From contig JAPKYG010000135.1 of the NCBI GenBank assembly GCA_026394435.1, forward strand, positions 1 to 24,966: DNA of 24,966 nt, written 5' to 3'. Source of the DNA: Methanobacteriota archaeon. Its GTDB lineage: Archaea; Thermoplasmatota; E2; DHVEG-1. Shown one piece after another: positions 14,518 to 22,731 of this stretch. A model generated the notes under the pieces. The model made no database searches. It had not been told where the DNA came from and worked only from the letters and a program-made list of their open reading frames with translations. The translations under genes were made by a program, and so were the position numbers. How positions within the stretch are numbered: the first letter of the stretch is position 1; the number at the start of each line of letters is the position of its first letter.

Positions 14518-16656
14518 TCATGGGATATGTCTCGGCTCTTTCCCTCGATATACTGCTTCAGCAAAGTTTATCCTTCTCATCACCGGCTGTGATGATATTT
14601 CTTCGAAGTAATGGGCGGAAAGGCCAGCGAGCCTTCCGTAGATAAAGAGTGCTTTTGCAATGGATGGATTCAGATCCATATCTGCAACAATACCTCCGAT
14701 AACTCCATCAACATTGATAGGGAGATTCATTCCTCTGACCTGTTCAAAGAGTGCGCTTACCGTCTTCGAAAGTTTCATATGTTCACCAGCAACACCAGTC
14801 TGAGACGCGATGTTCCAGAGCACATCACGTCGCGGATCCTTCGTATGCACTCGATGACCTAACCCCTCGATTCTTTTTCCTTTCTCAATGTAATCTTTCA
14901 TGAGAGCTCGTGCAGATTGAGAAACATCAATGTGTTCCTTTTTTGATTTTTCAATGCACTCATGAAAAAACTGAGCTGCTTTTGCACCAGCACCCCCATG
15001 AACATCGGTGATAACGCCAATACCTTGAGCAACTGCTACTTCATACGGCGTCCTCGTTGATGCTGCGATTATCGTAGCCTGTGCAGAGGGGGGTGTGACA
15101 CCATGATCCACCGATGCAACAATCATCGTTTCAATCATCCGAGACTGTTTTTCGTTCACTGTTGCATTTCCTGTGATCGCACGATACATAACGTGGGAAA
15201 ATGGCTCGTTTCCGCTGAGTTTCTCCAAGGCTTTTTCCGTGTCCAACACGCCACTAAGATAGCGCGCTGTCCGTCCCAAGCAAAACATCGTCTTTTTTAC
15301 TGCTCCAGAGGTTCCCTCTTGCGGGTATTGGGCTAACGTGTCGTCCAGCACAAGATACTTGACAAGGGTCTTGGAGATATCCTCATTTTTCAGCCGTTTC
15401 ACTTTCGGAATTGGTAATGTTGCAGCCTCTACCGCGATTTTTCGCATTTCTTCTGCTGTTTTTTTATCGGGGAACTCCTCTTTTACGAGAAGATACGCGG
15501 TTTCTAAGAACCCTTTCCGCTCAATGATCTCTTGGAGAGAATACCCGGATAGTATGAGGTTATTTGGTAACACATTCGTAATGATGGTCCCCCAGCTTGG
15601 TTTTTCTGGTGGTGCGTCCCATACCGTCTTCATTTTTTTATAGTAATTCTCCGTGTTAAAATAGGTTGCGTTGTGCAGTTTTGTTTGTACTTCCTTCATA
15701 AGATCGTACTGGCTGTTTGCGACCGGGACTCCTGCGTTTTCAAACGCTTGTCTCTTTGATTGGAATGTCCCATAGGCTTGTCCTGGGGAGACGATCGCAC
15801 CGGCATGACCCATGGTTTTTCCTTCAGGGGCATGGTTCCCAGAGATTAGGGCAACGATTGGTTTCGGGTACTTCTTTGGGTTTTTCTTGATATCCTCTGC
15901 GAGTAGTTCCTCCTGGCAGCCACCAATCTCTCCTGCGACAACGACAAGATCCGTGTTTTTGTATTCCATGGCAAGGGAAACAAGATCACGAAATGTCGAG
16001 CCGATCGCTCCATCGCCACCAACTCCGAGCACGGCATTTTGAGCGATACCGATACTTGCCAACGCATCTGATAAATGATAGAGGATTGCTCCACTCCGGG
16101 AGATAATCGTAACACCTTTTGGACCAAATGATTCAGAGGAGATTTCCTGCGGATAAAACACATCAGGCAGCATCCCTATCTTAATTCCCTCTGGAGGGAA
16201 AATGACACCAGGGGTGTTTCCTCCGATCAGTAACGTGTTATGTTTTCGTGCAGCGACAAGAATATCACGGACATCTCGTAGAGGGATGCCTTCGCTGATG
16301 AGAACCACTATCGGTATCCCTGCCTCGATGACTTCGATAGTAGCGTCTTTTGCCGTCGAGTAATGACGCCAGATGCTTGCTGCAGCGATATGAGGATGTT
16401 CTGCGAGGCATTCTTTAACCGTGTCATAGATAGGGATTGTCTCCAGAAGTCGTGTCCCGCCACGGCCTGGGGCTATTGCTGCTGTAATCATGGTGCCGTA
16501 TTGTTGCATGAGTGCTGCGTGTCGTGTTCCCTGTCCGCCGAGGCCAACGATCACGGTTTCAATCATTCCGGTTTTTTTTATCTCCTGTGCAAGATCAGGG
16601 CGTTTTTTACTGATAAGGGAGTATAACATTCCTTGGTCAGGTGCGATTTTCTTCAT
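14518..16656 (-). CDS. ATP-citrate-lyase-like large subunit: CoA ligase plus citrate-synthase fold
   Basis: A 712-residue fusion. Residues 1 to about 335 are a succinyl-CoA-synthetase-alpha-like CoA-binding/ligase domain (VIVGLGGQGTRHA, VVVAGEIGGCQEE, phosphohistidine in MGHAGAIVSPG near 284). Residues about 360-700 are a citrate-synthase-fold domain (LSGYSLQEIIERKGFLETA, VDHGVTPPSAQATI, DVHGGAGAKA, EGLGHRVHTKDPRRD, NVDGVIGG). This is the layout of the ACL large subunit, which cleaves citryl-CoA to acetyl-CoA and oxaloacetate. I start at the ATG overlapping the upstream stop (ATGA, 16653-16656) with GGGGTGG five bases before it, not at the GTG at 16665. It is about 100 residues longer than plant ACLB (about 608) because the citrate-synthase part keeps the usual N-terminal region. 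It is co-transcribed with the ATP-grasp subunit. Citrate is the likely substrate, but another 2-hydroxy acid remains possible. Confidence 0.8.
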   Translation of the reverse strand: MKKIAPDQGMLYSLISKKRPDLAQEIKKTGMIETVIVGLGGQGTRHAALMQQYGTMITAAIAPGRGGTRLLETIPIYDTVKECLAEHPHIAAASIWRHYSTAKDATIEVIEAGIPIVVLISEGIPLRDVRDILVAARKHNTLLIGGNTPGVIFPPEGIKIGMLPDVFYPQEISSESFGPKGVTIISRSGAILYHLSDALASIGIAQNAVLGVGGDGAIGSTFRDLVSLAMEYKNTDLVVVAGEIGGCQEELLAEDIKKNPKKYPKPIVALISGNHAPEGKTMGHAGAIVSPGQAYGTFQSKRQAFENAGVPVANSQYDLMKEVQTKLHNATYFNTENYYKKMKTVWDAPPEKPSWGTIITNVLPNNLILSGYSLQEIIERKGFLETAYLLVKEEFPDKKTAEEMRKIAVEAATLPIPKVKRLKNEDISKTLVKYLVLDDTLAQYPQEGTSGAVKKTMFCLGRTARYLSGVLDTEKALEKLSGNEPFSHVMYRAITGNATVNEKQSRMIETMIVASVDHGVTPPSAQATIIAASTRTPYEVAVAQGIGVITDVHGGAGAKAAQFFHECIEKSKKEHIDVSQSARALMKDYIEKGKRIEGLGHRVHTKDPRRDVLWNIASQTGVAGEHMKLSKTVSALFEQVRGMNLPINVDGVIGGIVADMDLNPSIAKALFIYGRLAGLSAHYFEEISSQPVMRRINFAEAVYRGKEPRHIP

Positions 16657-17954
16657 AGTTTCCACCCCTTGGATTCACACGTTTTTTGGATTCCTTCGCG
16701 GATCACATCAGCCATGATCCGTTGATTTCCTATGACAATGTGTACGTCTTTTAATGCATCAGCGTGTTCATGTTTTTCTTTTTCTAAAAACGTGCGTGCG
16801 CTTGGGAGATCAGTCCCGACCATTCTTCCATAGATAGGGATCATCCGTAGTCCTTTTTCATGGCGTTCCACTACTGCTTTTATGAGACCGCGAATGAAGA
16901 TGTCACAGCTGGATATCCCGCCGAACCGTGAGGTAATGATAAGGTCGACAGCAGGGTAATCCATGAGCAGATGAAACATTTCTGCTACTCTGTTTTGTGT
17001 TGGTCCTCCGCCGCTATCCATGAAGTTCACGGGAACAATACGGTCATGGAAAAATCGTTTTCCAATAGTGGCAACCTCATCAATGGAAAATATGCCATAG
17101 CCAGCGCCACCTGGGACAAGGCCAACATAGAGTTTCTTCGGATCTTTTTTGAAATTCTCAGGGAGTAAATCGATATAGGGGAATCCAGCTGCCTGGGCTC
17201 TGAGCTCGTTTTTTGTCCGCTCCGCAACATCATGTCGTTTTTCAGAAATCCCCAGCATCTGCAACAAATCATTTTGTCTGAACAGCGCATTGTCATCTAG
17301 GACGAGTTTCGCGTCAGCAGCAATCACACCCTTTGACGTGAGGAGTAGCGGATTGACCTCGCATAATCTTGCATCACACCGTTGATAGGTCTCATATACC
17401 TTGGAGATGATATCAGCAAGGTTATCCTGAAGTTCGTTTCTTTTCTTCGTATCTATTTTTTTATCTAAATTGTTAGAAAGAGCAGAAGCAAGCTCTTGTG
17501 CTATTTTTTTCGGTAGCGTTTTCGTGTTATCAACGATCTCTCGCTTCACGATAGATTCTGGTTTTTCACGAGCAACTTGTTCTATGTCAACACCGCCAGA
17601 GGCACTCACCATGACCACATTGTTAAACGTCGCAGGGTCCATGGTCGTACCAATGTAACAGGCACCGAGATCATCCACCGCTTCTTCTAAAAGAATACTT
17701 TCTACAGGTAATCCTTTGATCTTCAGATTAAACAATGTTTTTACGAGTGATTTTGCTTCAGCCATGCTCTGAGCTTTTTTAATACCACCTGCTTTTCCTC
17801 TTCCACCAACCAAAACCATGGATTTTAACATAAGAGGAAAATTCATCGGTACATGGTCAAGTTCTTCCGCAGAATGAATGACGCCATATTGTTTCGGAAT
17901 AGGGATTTTCATGGTATCAAAGATTTTTTTCACTTCGTATTCGTACAACTTCAT
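16653..17954 (-). CDS. ATP-grasp acyl-CoA ligase subunit (ATP-citrate-lyase/succinyl-CoA-synthetase beta type)
   Basis: A 433-residue ATP-grasp protein. The ATP-binding loop is VLVGGRGKAGGIKKA near 50, with ILLEEAVDD, CEVNPLLLTSKG and AADAKLVLDD as nucleotide and Mg ligands. A C-terminal SCS-beta-like CoA-ligase domain follows (PGGAGYGIFSIDE, FMDSGGGPTQN, SRFGGISSCD). It would phosphorylate the carboxylate substrate through the histidine of the partner encoded immediately downstream (four-base ATGA overlap). In human ACLY the equivalent domain carries an NFT-containing citrate site; here the segment is GGISSCD, closer to the GGITRCD of succinyl-CoA synthetase, so substrate choice deserves testing. 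AGGAG at 17966-17970 on the minus strand is the ribosome-binding site. Middle gene of a three-gene operon. Confidence 0.8.
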   Translation of the reverse strand: MKLYEYEVKKIFDTMKIPIPKQYGVIHSAEELDHVPMNFPLMLKSMVLVGGRGKAGGIKKAQSMAEAKSLVKTLFNLKIKGLPVESILLEEAVDDLGACYIGTTMDPATFNNVVMVSASGGVDIEQVAREKPESIVKREIVDNTKTLPKKIAQELASALSNNLDKKIDTKKRNELQDNLADIISKVYETYQRCDARLCEVNPLLLTSKGVIAADAKLVLDDNALFRQNDLLQMLGISEKRHDVAERTKNELRAQAAGFPYIDLLPENFKKDPKKLYVGLVPGGAGYGIFSIDEVATIGKRFFHDRIVPVNFMDSGGGPTQNRVAEMFHLLMDYPAVDLIITSRFGGISSCDIFIRGLIKAVVERHEKGLRMIPIYGRMVGTDLPSARTFLEKEKHEHADALKDVHIVIGNQRIMADVIREGIQKTCESKGWKL

Positions 17955-17968
17955 GTTCTCAATAGCTC

Positions 17969-18490
17969 CTATTTGCTCAATGCTTTTTTAATTTCAAAGT
18001 CGATGAAATCACAGTGATGAATGATAATTGCTTCCGGAGACCGATTCATGGTGTCGCCTTCATGAGAATGAGCGGCGATAATATGCACCACCTCTTTGGG
18101 AAGCATGCATTCTTCGGCAAGTTGTGCGCCAGCCGCGGGATGTCGCATTTTCTCCCCAAATTTACTTTTAACGATTTTCCCGTCTTTCATTTCATATTCA
18201 AGGAGTTTTCCGACATCATGCAGAAGAGCACCAGCGATGAGATGGTCTTTGTTGAGGTGCTCCTCTCGCGTATTCCCCACATTTCGGACCAGTGTCGTAA
18301 TTCGTTTGGTATGATCAACAAGTAACCCTGAGTTTTCAAAAATAAGAGTAAACGGGATCTCCTGGAGTCGTTGCCATTTCCCACGATCAGCAGCGGTTTT
18401 CCATACGTTCACGACCTTGTTTCTGAGGTCTTTATCTTGTATCCATGTAAGTTCTGAAAAACAGTTCACAATATCGGGTTTTTCTATCAT
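17969..18490 (-). CDS. HD-domain phosphohydrolase
   Basis: A 173-residue single-domain HD protein. The metal-binding residues are visible in order: H60 in LLVDHTKR, H91-D92 in GALLHDVGK, H117 in MRHPAAGAQLA, H141 in IIAAHSHEGD and D161 in HHCDFID. Members hydrolyse phosphate esters of nucleotides and related compounds; the substrate cannot be predicted from sequence. It is the first gene of the operon with the ATP-citrate-lyase-like subunits, 14 bp upstream of the ATP-grasp gene. It may regulate or repair a metabolite of that pathway, but simple co-transcription is also possible. GGAGGC at 18496-18501 read on the minus strand is an excellent ribosome-binding site five bases before the ATG. 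Confidence 0.8.
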   Translation of the reverse strand: MIEKPDIVNCFSELTWIQDKDLRNKVVNVWKTAADRGKWQRLQEIPFTLIFENSGLLVDHTKRITTLVRNVGNTREEHLNKDHLIAGALLHDVGKLLEYEMKDGKIVKSKFGEKMRHPAAGAQLAEECMLPKEVVHIIAAHSHEGDTMNRSPEAIIIHHCDFIDFEIKKALSK

Positions 18491-18531
18491 AGAATGCCTC
18501 CGTACTGGGTTTTGGGGTAATTGTTCACTGT

Positions 18532-18539
18532 ATTATAAA
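18532..18539 (-). promoter_or_regulatory. TATA box for the HD/ATP-citrate-lyase-like operon
   Basis: On the minus strand this reads TTTATAAT, about 45 bp upstream of the HD-protein ATG at 18490. The leader of about 20 nt would contain the GGAGGC ribosome-binding site. Confidence 0.45.
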
Positions 18540-18581
18540 AATATGCGTCTGCATCAAATGGGTACTAACTGTAAAGATAAC

Positions 18582-18590
18582 TATTAATAT
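18582..18590 (+). promoter_or_regulatory. TATA box for the CrtC-like gene at 18634
   Basis: TATTAATAT lies about 48 bp upstream of the ATG. Initiation about 25 bp later leaves a short leader carrying GGTGA at 18626-18630. It shares the 143-bp spacer with the divergent HD operon promoter. Confidence 0.45.
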
Positions 18591-18633
18591 CCTCCTGTCA
18601 GAAGCACTCTATAGCGATATCGTTTGGTGAAGA

Positions 18634-19926
18634 ATGAAATTCAGAAAGATTGATACGATTATCATCGTAGCACTCATCGTAGTTTCTACGCTTTTTTTAT
18701 ACAAGGCAGATTATATAAGTTCATTTCTGCCTTCTGATGATCAGACTCCACCAGATACCGGTGACAATACGACAACCACACTACCACCGGTGAAACTCCC
18801 AACTCCACCAAACTCTCTTATTCCTGCATATCGACGGGATGTCTCATCAGAGGATGAAGGAGTGCATTTCAACGAACTCCGTATCTCCCGAGAGTGGTGG
18901 TATTTTAACGCTGTTTTTAACGATAGCTTGAGTCAGTTGATGGATTGGTCGATTGCGGTCAGTTTCAACCATATGGCCCGTGGCGATCTTCTTGGGACAA
19001 ATAAACCTGATTTGCTTGTCGTCAGTGTCCTTGGCAACAAGAGTGAAACCTATGGTGGGATGACGAACAAGGAGCATTATCTGGGGATCCTCAAAGAAGG
19101 AACTCTTATTGCTGGCTCTCCGGGGGTGAAGATTCAGTTTGAGAACTCCTGGGCCGAAGGGTCGTATCCGCGTTGGCATGTCCATGCAGAGGATTCGGAT
19201 ATTGATACGATACATGAGATTGTCATCGATTTGGATTATACTGCTCGATCCCTACCGGTTTGGGTACTGGGATCACGGGCGTTTGATAAATCCGAAAGCG
19301 AGGTTGCCAACTACGTGTTGCTTGGTTGTGATGTGTCCGGGACAGTGACGATCGATGGACAGACCTACACCGTGAAGGGAACAGGTTCCCATGAGCACTC
19401 CTGGACTCCGCATGCAATCACACGACTCGCGATTGGCGGCTGGGACTGGTTCTCACTTACCTTGGATAACGGATGGAACATCTACGCAGCAAATTATCTC
19501 CCAAGTCCTCAAACCGTCTCTGGTGCATTGTCAAAGCTTGACCCGTTTGGTACTCTCTTAATCACCACTGATCGAGGAGAAACTATCACGGAGCTGAAGG
19601 ACGTGAATCTGAAAATCACCCAGAAAGACGAAAAGGTGTTCCCCTTGGTGAAACTGCCATCCGCCTTCAGCGTTAAAGCAGATCCAAGTGTAAATCCGCT
19701 GTATGTGATCAGTCAAGCACTCCTATACGGAACGAAAACAACGTTAAATGCAGACCTCGAAATTACTCATGCGACCAGTAAAATATGGAAGTTCCCCACG
19801 TATATGGGGATGAAAATCGGGTATTGCACGATTGATGGAACCATCTCATGGTCTGATGATGACGGTGATCATGAGGTCCCGGTCCACGGAATCGGCGTGT
19901 CGTGGAATATGCGTGCGCTCTTGTGA
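18634..19926 (+). CDS. CrtC/AttH-type lipocalin-fold protein, membrane-anchored or secreted
   Basis: A 430-residue protein. A signal/anchor segment (IIIVALIVVSTLFLY, about 9-23) and a Thr/Pro-rich linker (about 36-60) precede the CrtC/AttH domain. Family marks are EWWYFNAVF (87-95), WAEGSYPRWHVHAED, KGTGSHEHSW (248-257) and GGWDWFSLTLDNGWNIYAANY. The topology places the domain outside the cell. There is no lipobox cysteine, so an uncleaved N-terminal anchor is likely. It is a distant paralogue of the cytoplasmic protein at 11717. Possible roles are hydration or isomerisation of an isoprenoid-like molecule, or binding of a lipophilic ligand; neither is proven. GGTGA three bases before the ATG supports the start. 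The stop codon abuts the stop of the convergent dehydratase small subunit with no base between. Confidence 0.7.
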   Translation: MKFRKIDTIIIVALIVVSTLFLYKADYISSFLPSDDQTPPDTGDNTTTTLPPVKLPTPPNSLIPAYRRDVSSEDEGVHFNELRISREWWYFNAVFNDSLSQLMDWSIAVSFNHMARGDLLGTNKPDLLVVSVLGNKSETYGGMTNKEHYLGILKEGTLIAGSPGVKIQFENSWAEGSYPRWHVHAEDSDIDTIHEIVIDLDYTARSLPVWVLGSRAFDKSESEVANYVLLGCDVSGTVTIDGQTYTVKGTGSHEHSWTPHAITRLAIGGWDWFSLTLDNGWNIYAANYLPSPQTVSGALSKLDPFGTLLITTDRGETITELKDVNLKITQKDEKVFPLVKLPSAFSVKADPSVNPLYVISQALLYGTKTTLNADLEITHATSKIWKFPTYMGMKIGYCTIDGTISWSDDDGDHEVPVHGIGVSWNMRALL

Positions 19927-20316
19927 TTATTTTGCTACTTCCACGGTTGCGTTATCCGCGTTCAACACCACGGTATCCCCGTCTTTGATCTGGTCAATGT
20001 CGATCTTATCAACACACGGGATCGCTGCAAGGATGACGCCGGTTGCAACAATCGTTTCTGTTTCTTTGTTAATGATTCCTTTTGGGGCGGCGCCGTTCTT
20101 CTGCAACCCGTAAATAACATAGGAGCCGACGGTAGAGCCTTTTCCGCAGGGGAACACTAGGATTTTATCTTTCACGCATTTTCCTTCCAACGGATGACCT
20201 TTTTCTATGACAATACCGGTTTTGATATTGATGCCCCCGTAAAACCCGATGGGCTCTTTTGATACGAGTGCGACTCCTTTTACTTTTCCTGGTGAAATCG
20301 TCCGTCCTTTCATCAT
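19927..20316 (-). CDS. Phosphomevalonate dehydratase small subunit (aconitase X swivel domain)
   Basis: This 129-residue DUF126/aconitase-X swivel protein is the small subunit of the archaeal phosphomevalonate dehydratase, which dehydrates (R)-5-phosphomevalonate to trans-anhydromevalonate 5-phosphate. Visible marks are RTISPGKVKGVALVS, the beta-rich middle (VIEKGHPLEGK), LVFPCGKGSTVGSYVIYGL with the conserved Ser-bearing loop (about residues 58-64), and NGAAPKGIIN. Size and motifs match the family along its whole length. Its start overlaps the stop of the large-subunit gene by four bases (ATGA), so the subunits are probably made in equal amounts. It converges with the CrtC-like gene without any spacer. 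Confidence 0.9.
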   Translation of the reverse strand: MMKGRTISPGKVKGVALVSKEPIGFYGGINIKTGIVIEKGHPLEGKCVKDKILVFPCGKGSTVGSYVIYGLQKNGAAPKGIINKETETIVATGVILAAIPCVDKIDIDQIKDGDTVVLNADNATVEVAK

Positions 20317-21497
20317 AATGCTGCCTCCAGGAGTTTGTCCATGCTTGCAAAACAGACGTTTTGTTTACAGAACCCGGGGAGGTAGTTTGCTGCTTTCCCA
20401 GAGTTCACCCCAGTTGTTTTGTATCCCATATCTTCAATAGGTGAGACCACCATGCAGGTGTCAGCGACAATTTGCCCTCCTGCTTTTTCTATTATGTCGG
20501 TGTATCCCATACGGTCCGCCGCTTCTTTCATCATCCGTGAGGTGCACACCCAGACCGGTTTTTTAAGATGTTTTCCTTTGAGTTTCTCCGCAACTGAGGA
20601 TATTTCTCGTAAGGATGCATGGGGGCATCCAAGGATAACGATGTCTGGTTCTTTGCCGGTATTGAGTTTCGCGTACGCCTCATCTACCTCTTTTTTCGTA
20701 ATAGCGATGGTCTCCAAGCTGTCTTTTTTCACGAGGTCTGCTTCAGGGGTGAGTCCTTCAACGTGGTACAGTGCGACTGCTCCTGAGGCAGCCATTGCCG
20801 CGCCCAGTGCTTTGAGTTGATCCGTGTCAGCATTTTTTATTCCAACGAAGTACGGTATTTTGTTTTTGATTTGTTTGCCGACATAGTAGCCGAGTGCGCC
20901 GAAGTCCGCATCAAACGTGAGATCAGCTTCAACCTTAATTTTAATAGTTGGTTGTCGGTTTTCCCAGAGATGAAACCCATAATTCGGTGTTTTCCCACAG
21001 ATAGCTGCTGCGAGTGCAGAGGGTCCTCCTTCTCTGTTGGTTCGTGCGCCAATCACTGAGTTGGAAAATGAAATGGCAGAGGATTCTGACCAGGCGATGT
21101 GTTCGCGGAACCTGGGGAGGTTTCCAGCAAGGTACGGTGTGCAGGTTGCGGTAATCACGATTCCCATGCTTTTAAACGCTTTCATGATGCGCAGCTGGTT
21201 AGCTGCAAAATCCTTAGGGAACTTGAGTTTCTCCCAGTTTTCCAGATCCATGCCTGCTGGGTTCAGGAAGGTAAGGACTTTGACCTTTGCGCCTTTCGCG
21301 GCGAGATCCTCAAGAAATTCAGTTCCTGGGTCTGCAATAGATTTATAGGAGACACCAGCGACTTGTACTGAGCCTACCGGTATCATTTTGTCAGCGCCGT
21401 AAATATCACCTAATTGAACGATCAATCGGAACATACGTTCAACGACTTCTCCTTGTTCGCCCTGGAGAATATGTTCTTCTTCTTTTGTCAGATACAT
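20313..21497 (-). CDS. Phosphomevalonate dehydratase large subunit (aconitase X catalytic domain)
   Basis: A 394-residue DUF521/aconitase-X protein, the Fe-S catalytic subunit that forms phosphomevalonate dehydratase with the downstream small subunit. Three cysteines in conserved settings are candidate [4Fe-4S] ligands: C119 (TATCTPYL), C291 (LGCPHASL) and C348 (ADTCMVVSP). Other family marks are the start MYLTKEEE, QLGDIYGADK, NSVIGARTNREGGPSAL and VNSGKAANYLPG. The pathway is the archaeal mevalonate variant, in which a UbiD-family decarboxylase follows; that gene lies at 23033. The start at 21497 matches the family N-terminus, and a TATA-like element 30 bp upstream is shared with truD. Bacterial relatives act on hydroxyproline, but the neighbouring mevalonate kinase and decarboxylase make the mevalonate role very likely. 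Confidence 0.9.
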   Translation of the reverse strand: MYLTKEEEHILQGEQGEVVERMFRLIVQLGDIYGADKMIPVGSVQVAGVSYKSIADPGTEFLEDLAAKGAKVKVLTFLNPAGMDLENWEKLKFPKDFAANQLRIMKAFKSMGIVITATCTPYLAGNLPRFREHIAWSESSAISFSNSVIGARTNREGGPSALAAAICGKTPNYGFHLWENRQPTIKIKVEADLTFDADFGALGYYVGKQIKNKIPYFVGIKNADTDQLKALGAAMAASGAVALYHVEGLTPEADLVKKDSLETIAITKKEVDEAYAKLNTGKEPDIVILGCPHASLREISSVAEKLKGKHLKKPVWVCTSRMMKEAADRMGYTDIIEKAGGQIVADTCMVVSPIEDMGYKTTGVNSGKAANYLPGFCKQNVCFASMDKLLEAAL

Positions 21498-21523
21498 AAT
21501 ACGTCAGTCCTGTATGGACAGGG

Positions 21524-21529
21524 TTATAT
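21524..21529. promoter_or_regulatory. Shared TATA-like element between the dehydratase operon and truD
   Basis: GGTTATATGC (core 21524-21529) reads GCATATAACC on the other strand. It lies about 30 bp from the ATG at 21497 (minus) and about 35 bp from the ATG at 21561 (plus), in a spacer of only 63 bp. Either orientation could serve as the TATA box, so the two transcripts may compete. Confidence 0.35.
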
Positions 21530-21560
21530 GCTCGGATTATTTTATTGTTTTTGTCTGTCT

Positions 21561-22727
21561 ATGAAACTGAAACAACAATCTGCTGATTTCATTGTCCAGG
21601 AAATCCCTAGTTTTAAGGTTTCCTCTGAGAAGGATGAGCATACGGTTTTTTTGCTGGAGAAACAGGAGATTGATACTTTCGATGCGATACGTCTGATAGC
21701 AAAGAAACTTCGCATTTCGCTCTTTGAGATCGGATATGCGGGACTCAAGGATAAGCATGCACTGGCTCGACAGTACATTTCGATTCCAACACGTTTTAAT
21801 GTACAGAGGCTGAACGTTGATTCTTTAACCCTCAGTTTTGTTGGGTATCATCGAAAGAAAATCAAGATCGGTGATCTTGTTGGGAACCGGTTTACGATTA
21901 TGGTACGTGATGTGAGTGAGAATGAACTTGCTGATGTTTCTGGCAGAGCAGCAATGATACCTGTATCCGGTGTCCCGAATTATTTTGATTCCCAGCGGTT
22001 CGGCAGCGTCATCGATCACGAGTTCATCGGAAAATACCTAATATTAAAAAAATACGACCATGCGGTGAAACAGTATCTGACTGCGTACCAGAAATCAGAG
22101 CCAAAAAAAATCAAAGATGAGAAACGAAAAATACTCTCTTCTTGGAATGATCTTTCCAACGTGCGGGTGTACAATAAAGCGTTTGCAGTGGTTATAAAAG
22201 ACTATGTAACGACAAAGGATTGGCGATCAGCGTACCGCAAGATTCCTGCGCATCTCCGGGAGATGTTTGTGAATGCGTACCAGAGTTACCTGTGGAACGA
22301 ATGTGTCAAAGAAGTACTAAAAGAGGTTGTTGAGAAGAAAAAGTTGTACTCGGTGGAATATGCGATTGGAGCGTTACTTTTTTATGTAAATCTCTCAGAG
22401 GATGAGATGAAAAAAATTCCAGGGACATTTCAGACCATCAGTGATAGTGTAACTTTATATGATGTTGAACAACGGATTGTTGATCGTGTTCTTATAAAAG
22501 AGGGACTAACGCTTGCTGATTTCGAAATAGAATCAGAAACGGGAAATTTCTTTAAAACACGTGCACGACAGGTTCTTCTCATACCAGAGGATTTCACAAT
22601 CTCAAAACCTGTAAGAGATGAAATCAACAGCAAAGGAAATACACAACGTTTTAAAATTCAGGTGTCGTTTTCATTAATGAAAGGAAGTTATGCCACCTTA
22701 GTCACCAAACGATTATTTAATCATTAA
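21561..22727 (+). CDS. truD: tRNA pseudouridine synthase TruD
   Basis: A 388-residue archaeal TruD/Pus7-type pseudouridine synthase, which isomerises U13 in bacterial tRNAs (related positions in archaea and eukaryotes). The catalytic motif is YAGLKDKHALARQY with D64, followed by the TruD marks NYFDSQRFG and NAYQSYLWNE. The N-terminal DFIVQEIPSFKVSSE segment is also typical of the family. The frame is open to 21414, but that stretch lies antisense within the dehydratase gene and is not TruD-like, so I start at the ATG at 21561. The inserted TRUD domain gives the length seen in archaeal and eukaryotic members, longer than the E. coli enzyme. It converges with the LpdD-like gene with four bases between stops. 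It has no functional tie to the mevalonate genes around it. Confidence 0.92.
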   Translation: MKLKQQSADFIVQEIPSFKVSSEKDEHTVFLLEKQEIDTFDAIRLIAKKLRISLFEIGYAGLKDKHALARQYISIPTRFNVQRLNVDSLTLSFVGYHRKKIKIGDLVGNRFTIMVRDVSENELADVSGRAAMIPVSGVPNYFDSQRFGSVIDHEFIGKYLILKKYDHAVKQYLTAYQKSEPKKIKDEKRKILSSWNDLSNVRVYNKAFAVVIKDYVTTKDWRSAYRKIPAHLREMFVNAYQSYLWNECVKEVLKEVVEKKKLYSVEYAIGALLFYVNLSEDEMKKIPGTFQTISDSVTLYDVEQRIVDRVLIKEGLTLADFEIESETGNFFKTRARQVLLIPEDFTISKPVRDEINSKGNTQRFKIQVSFSLMKGSYATLVTKRLFNH

Positions 22728-22731
22728 TACA

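Noticed and set aside
21414..21560. N-terminal extension of TruD in the open frame from 21414
   Set aside because: It lies antisense within and upstream of the dehydratase gene, is not TruD-like, and would start upstream of the promoter. Homology begins at the ATG at 21561.
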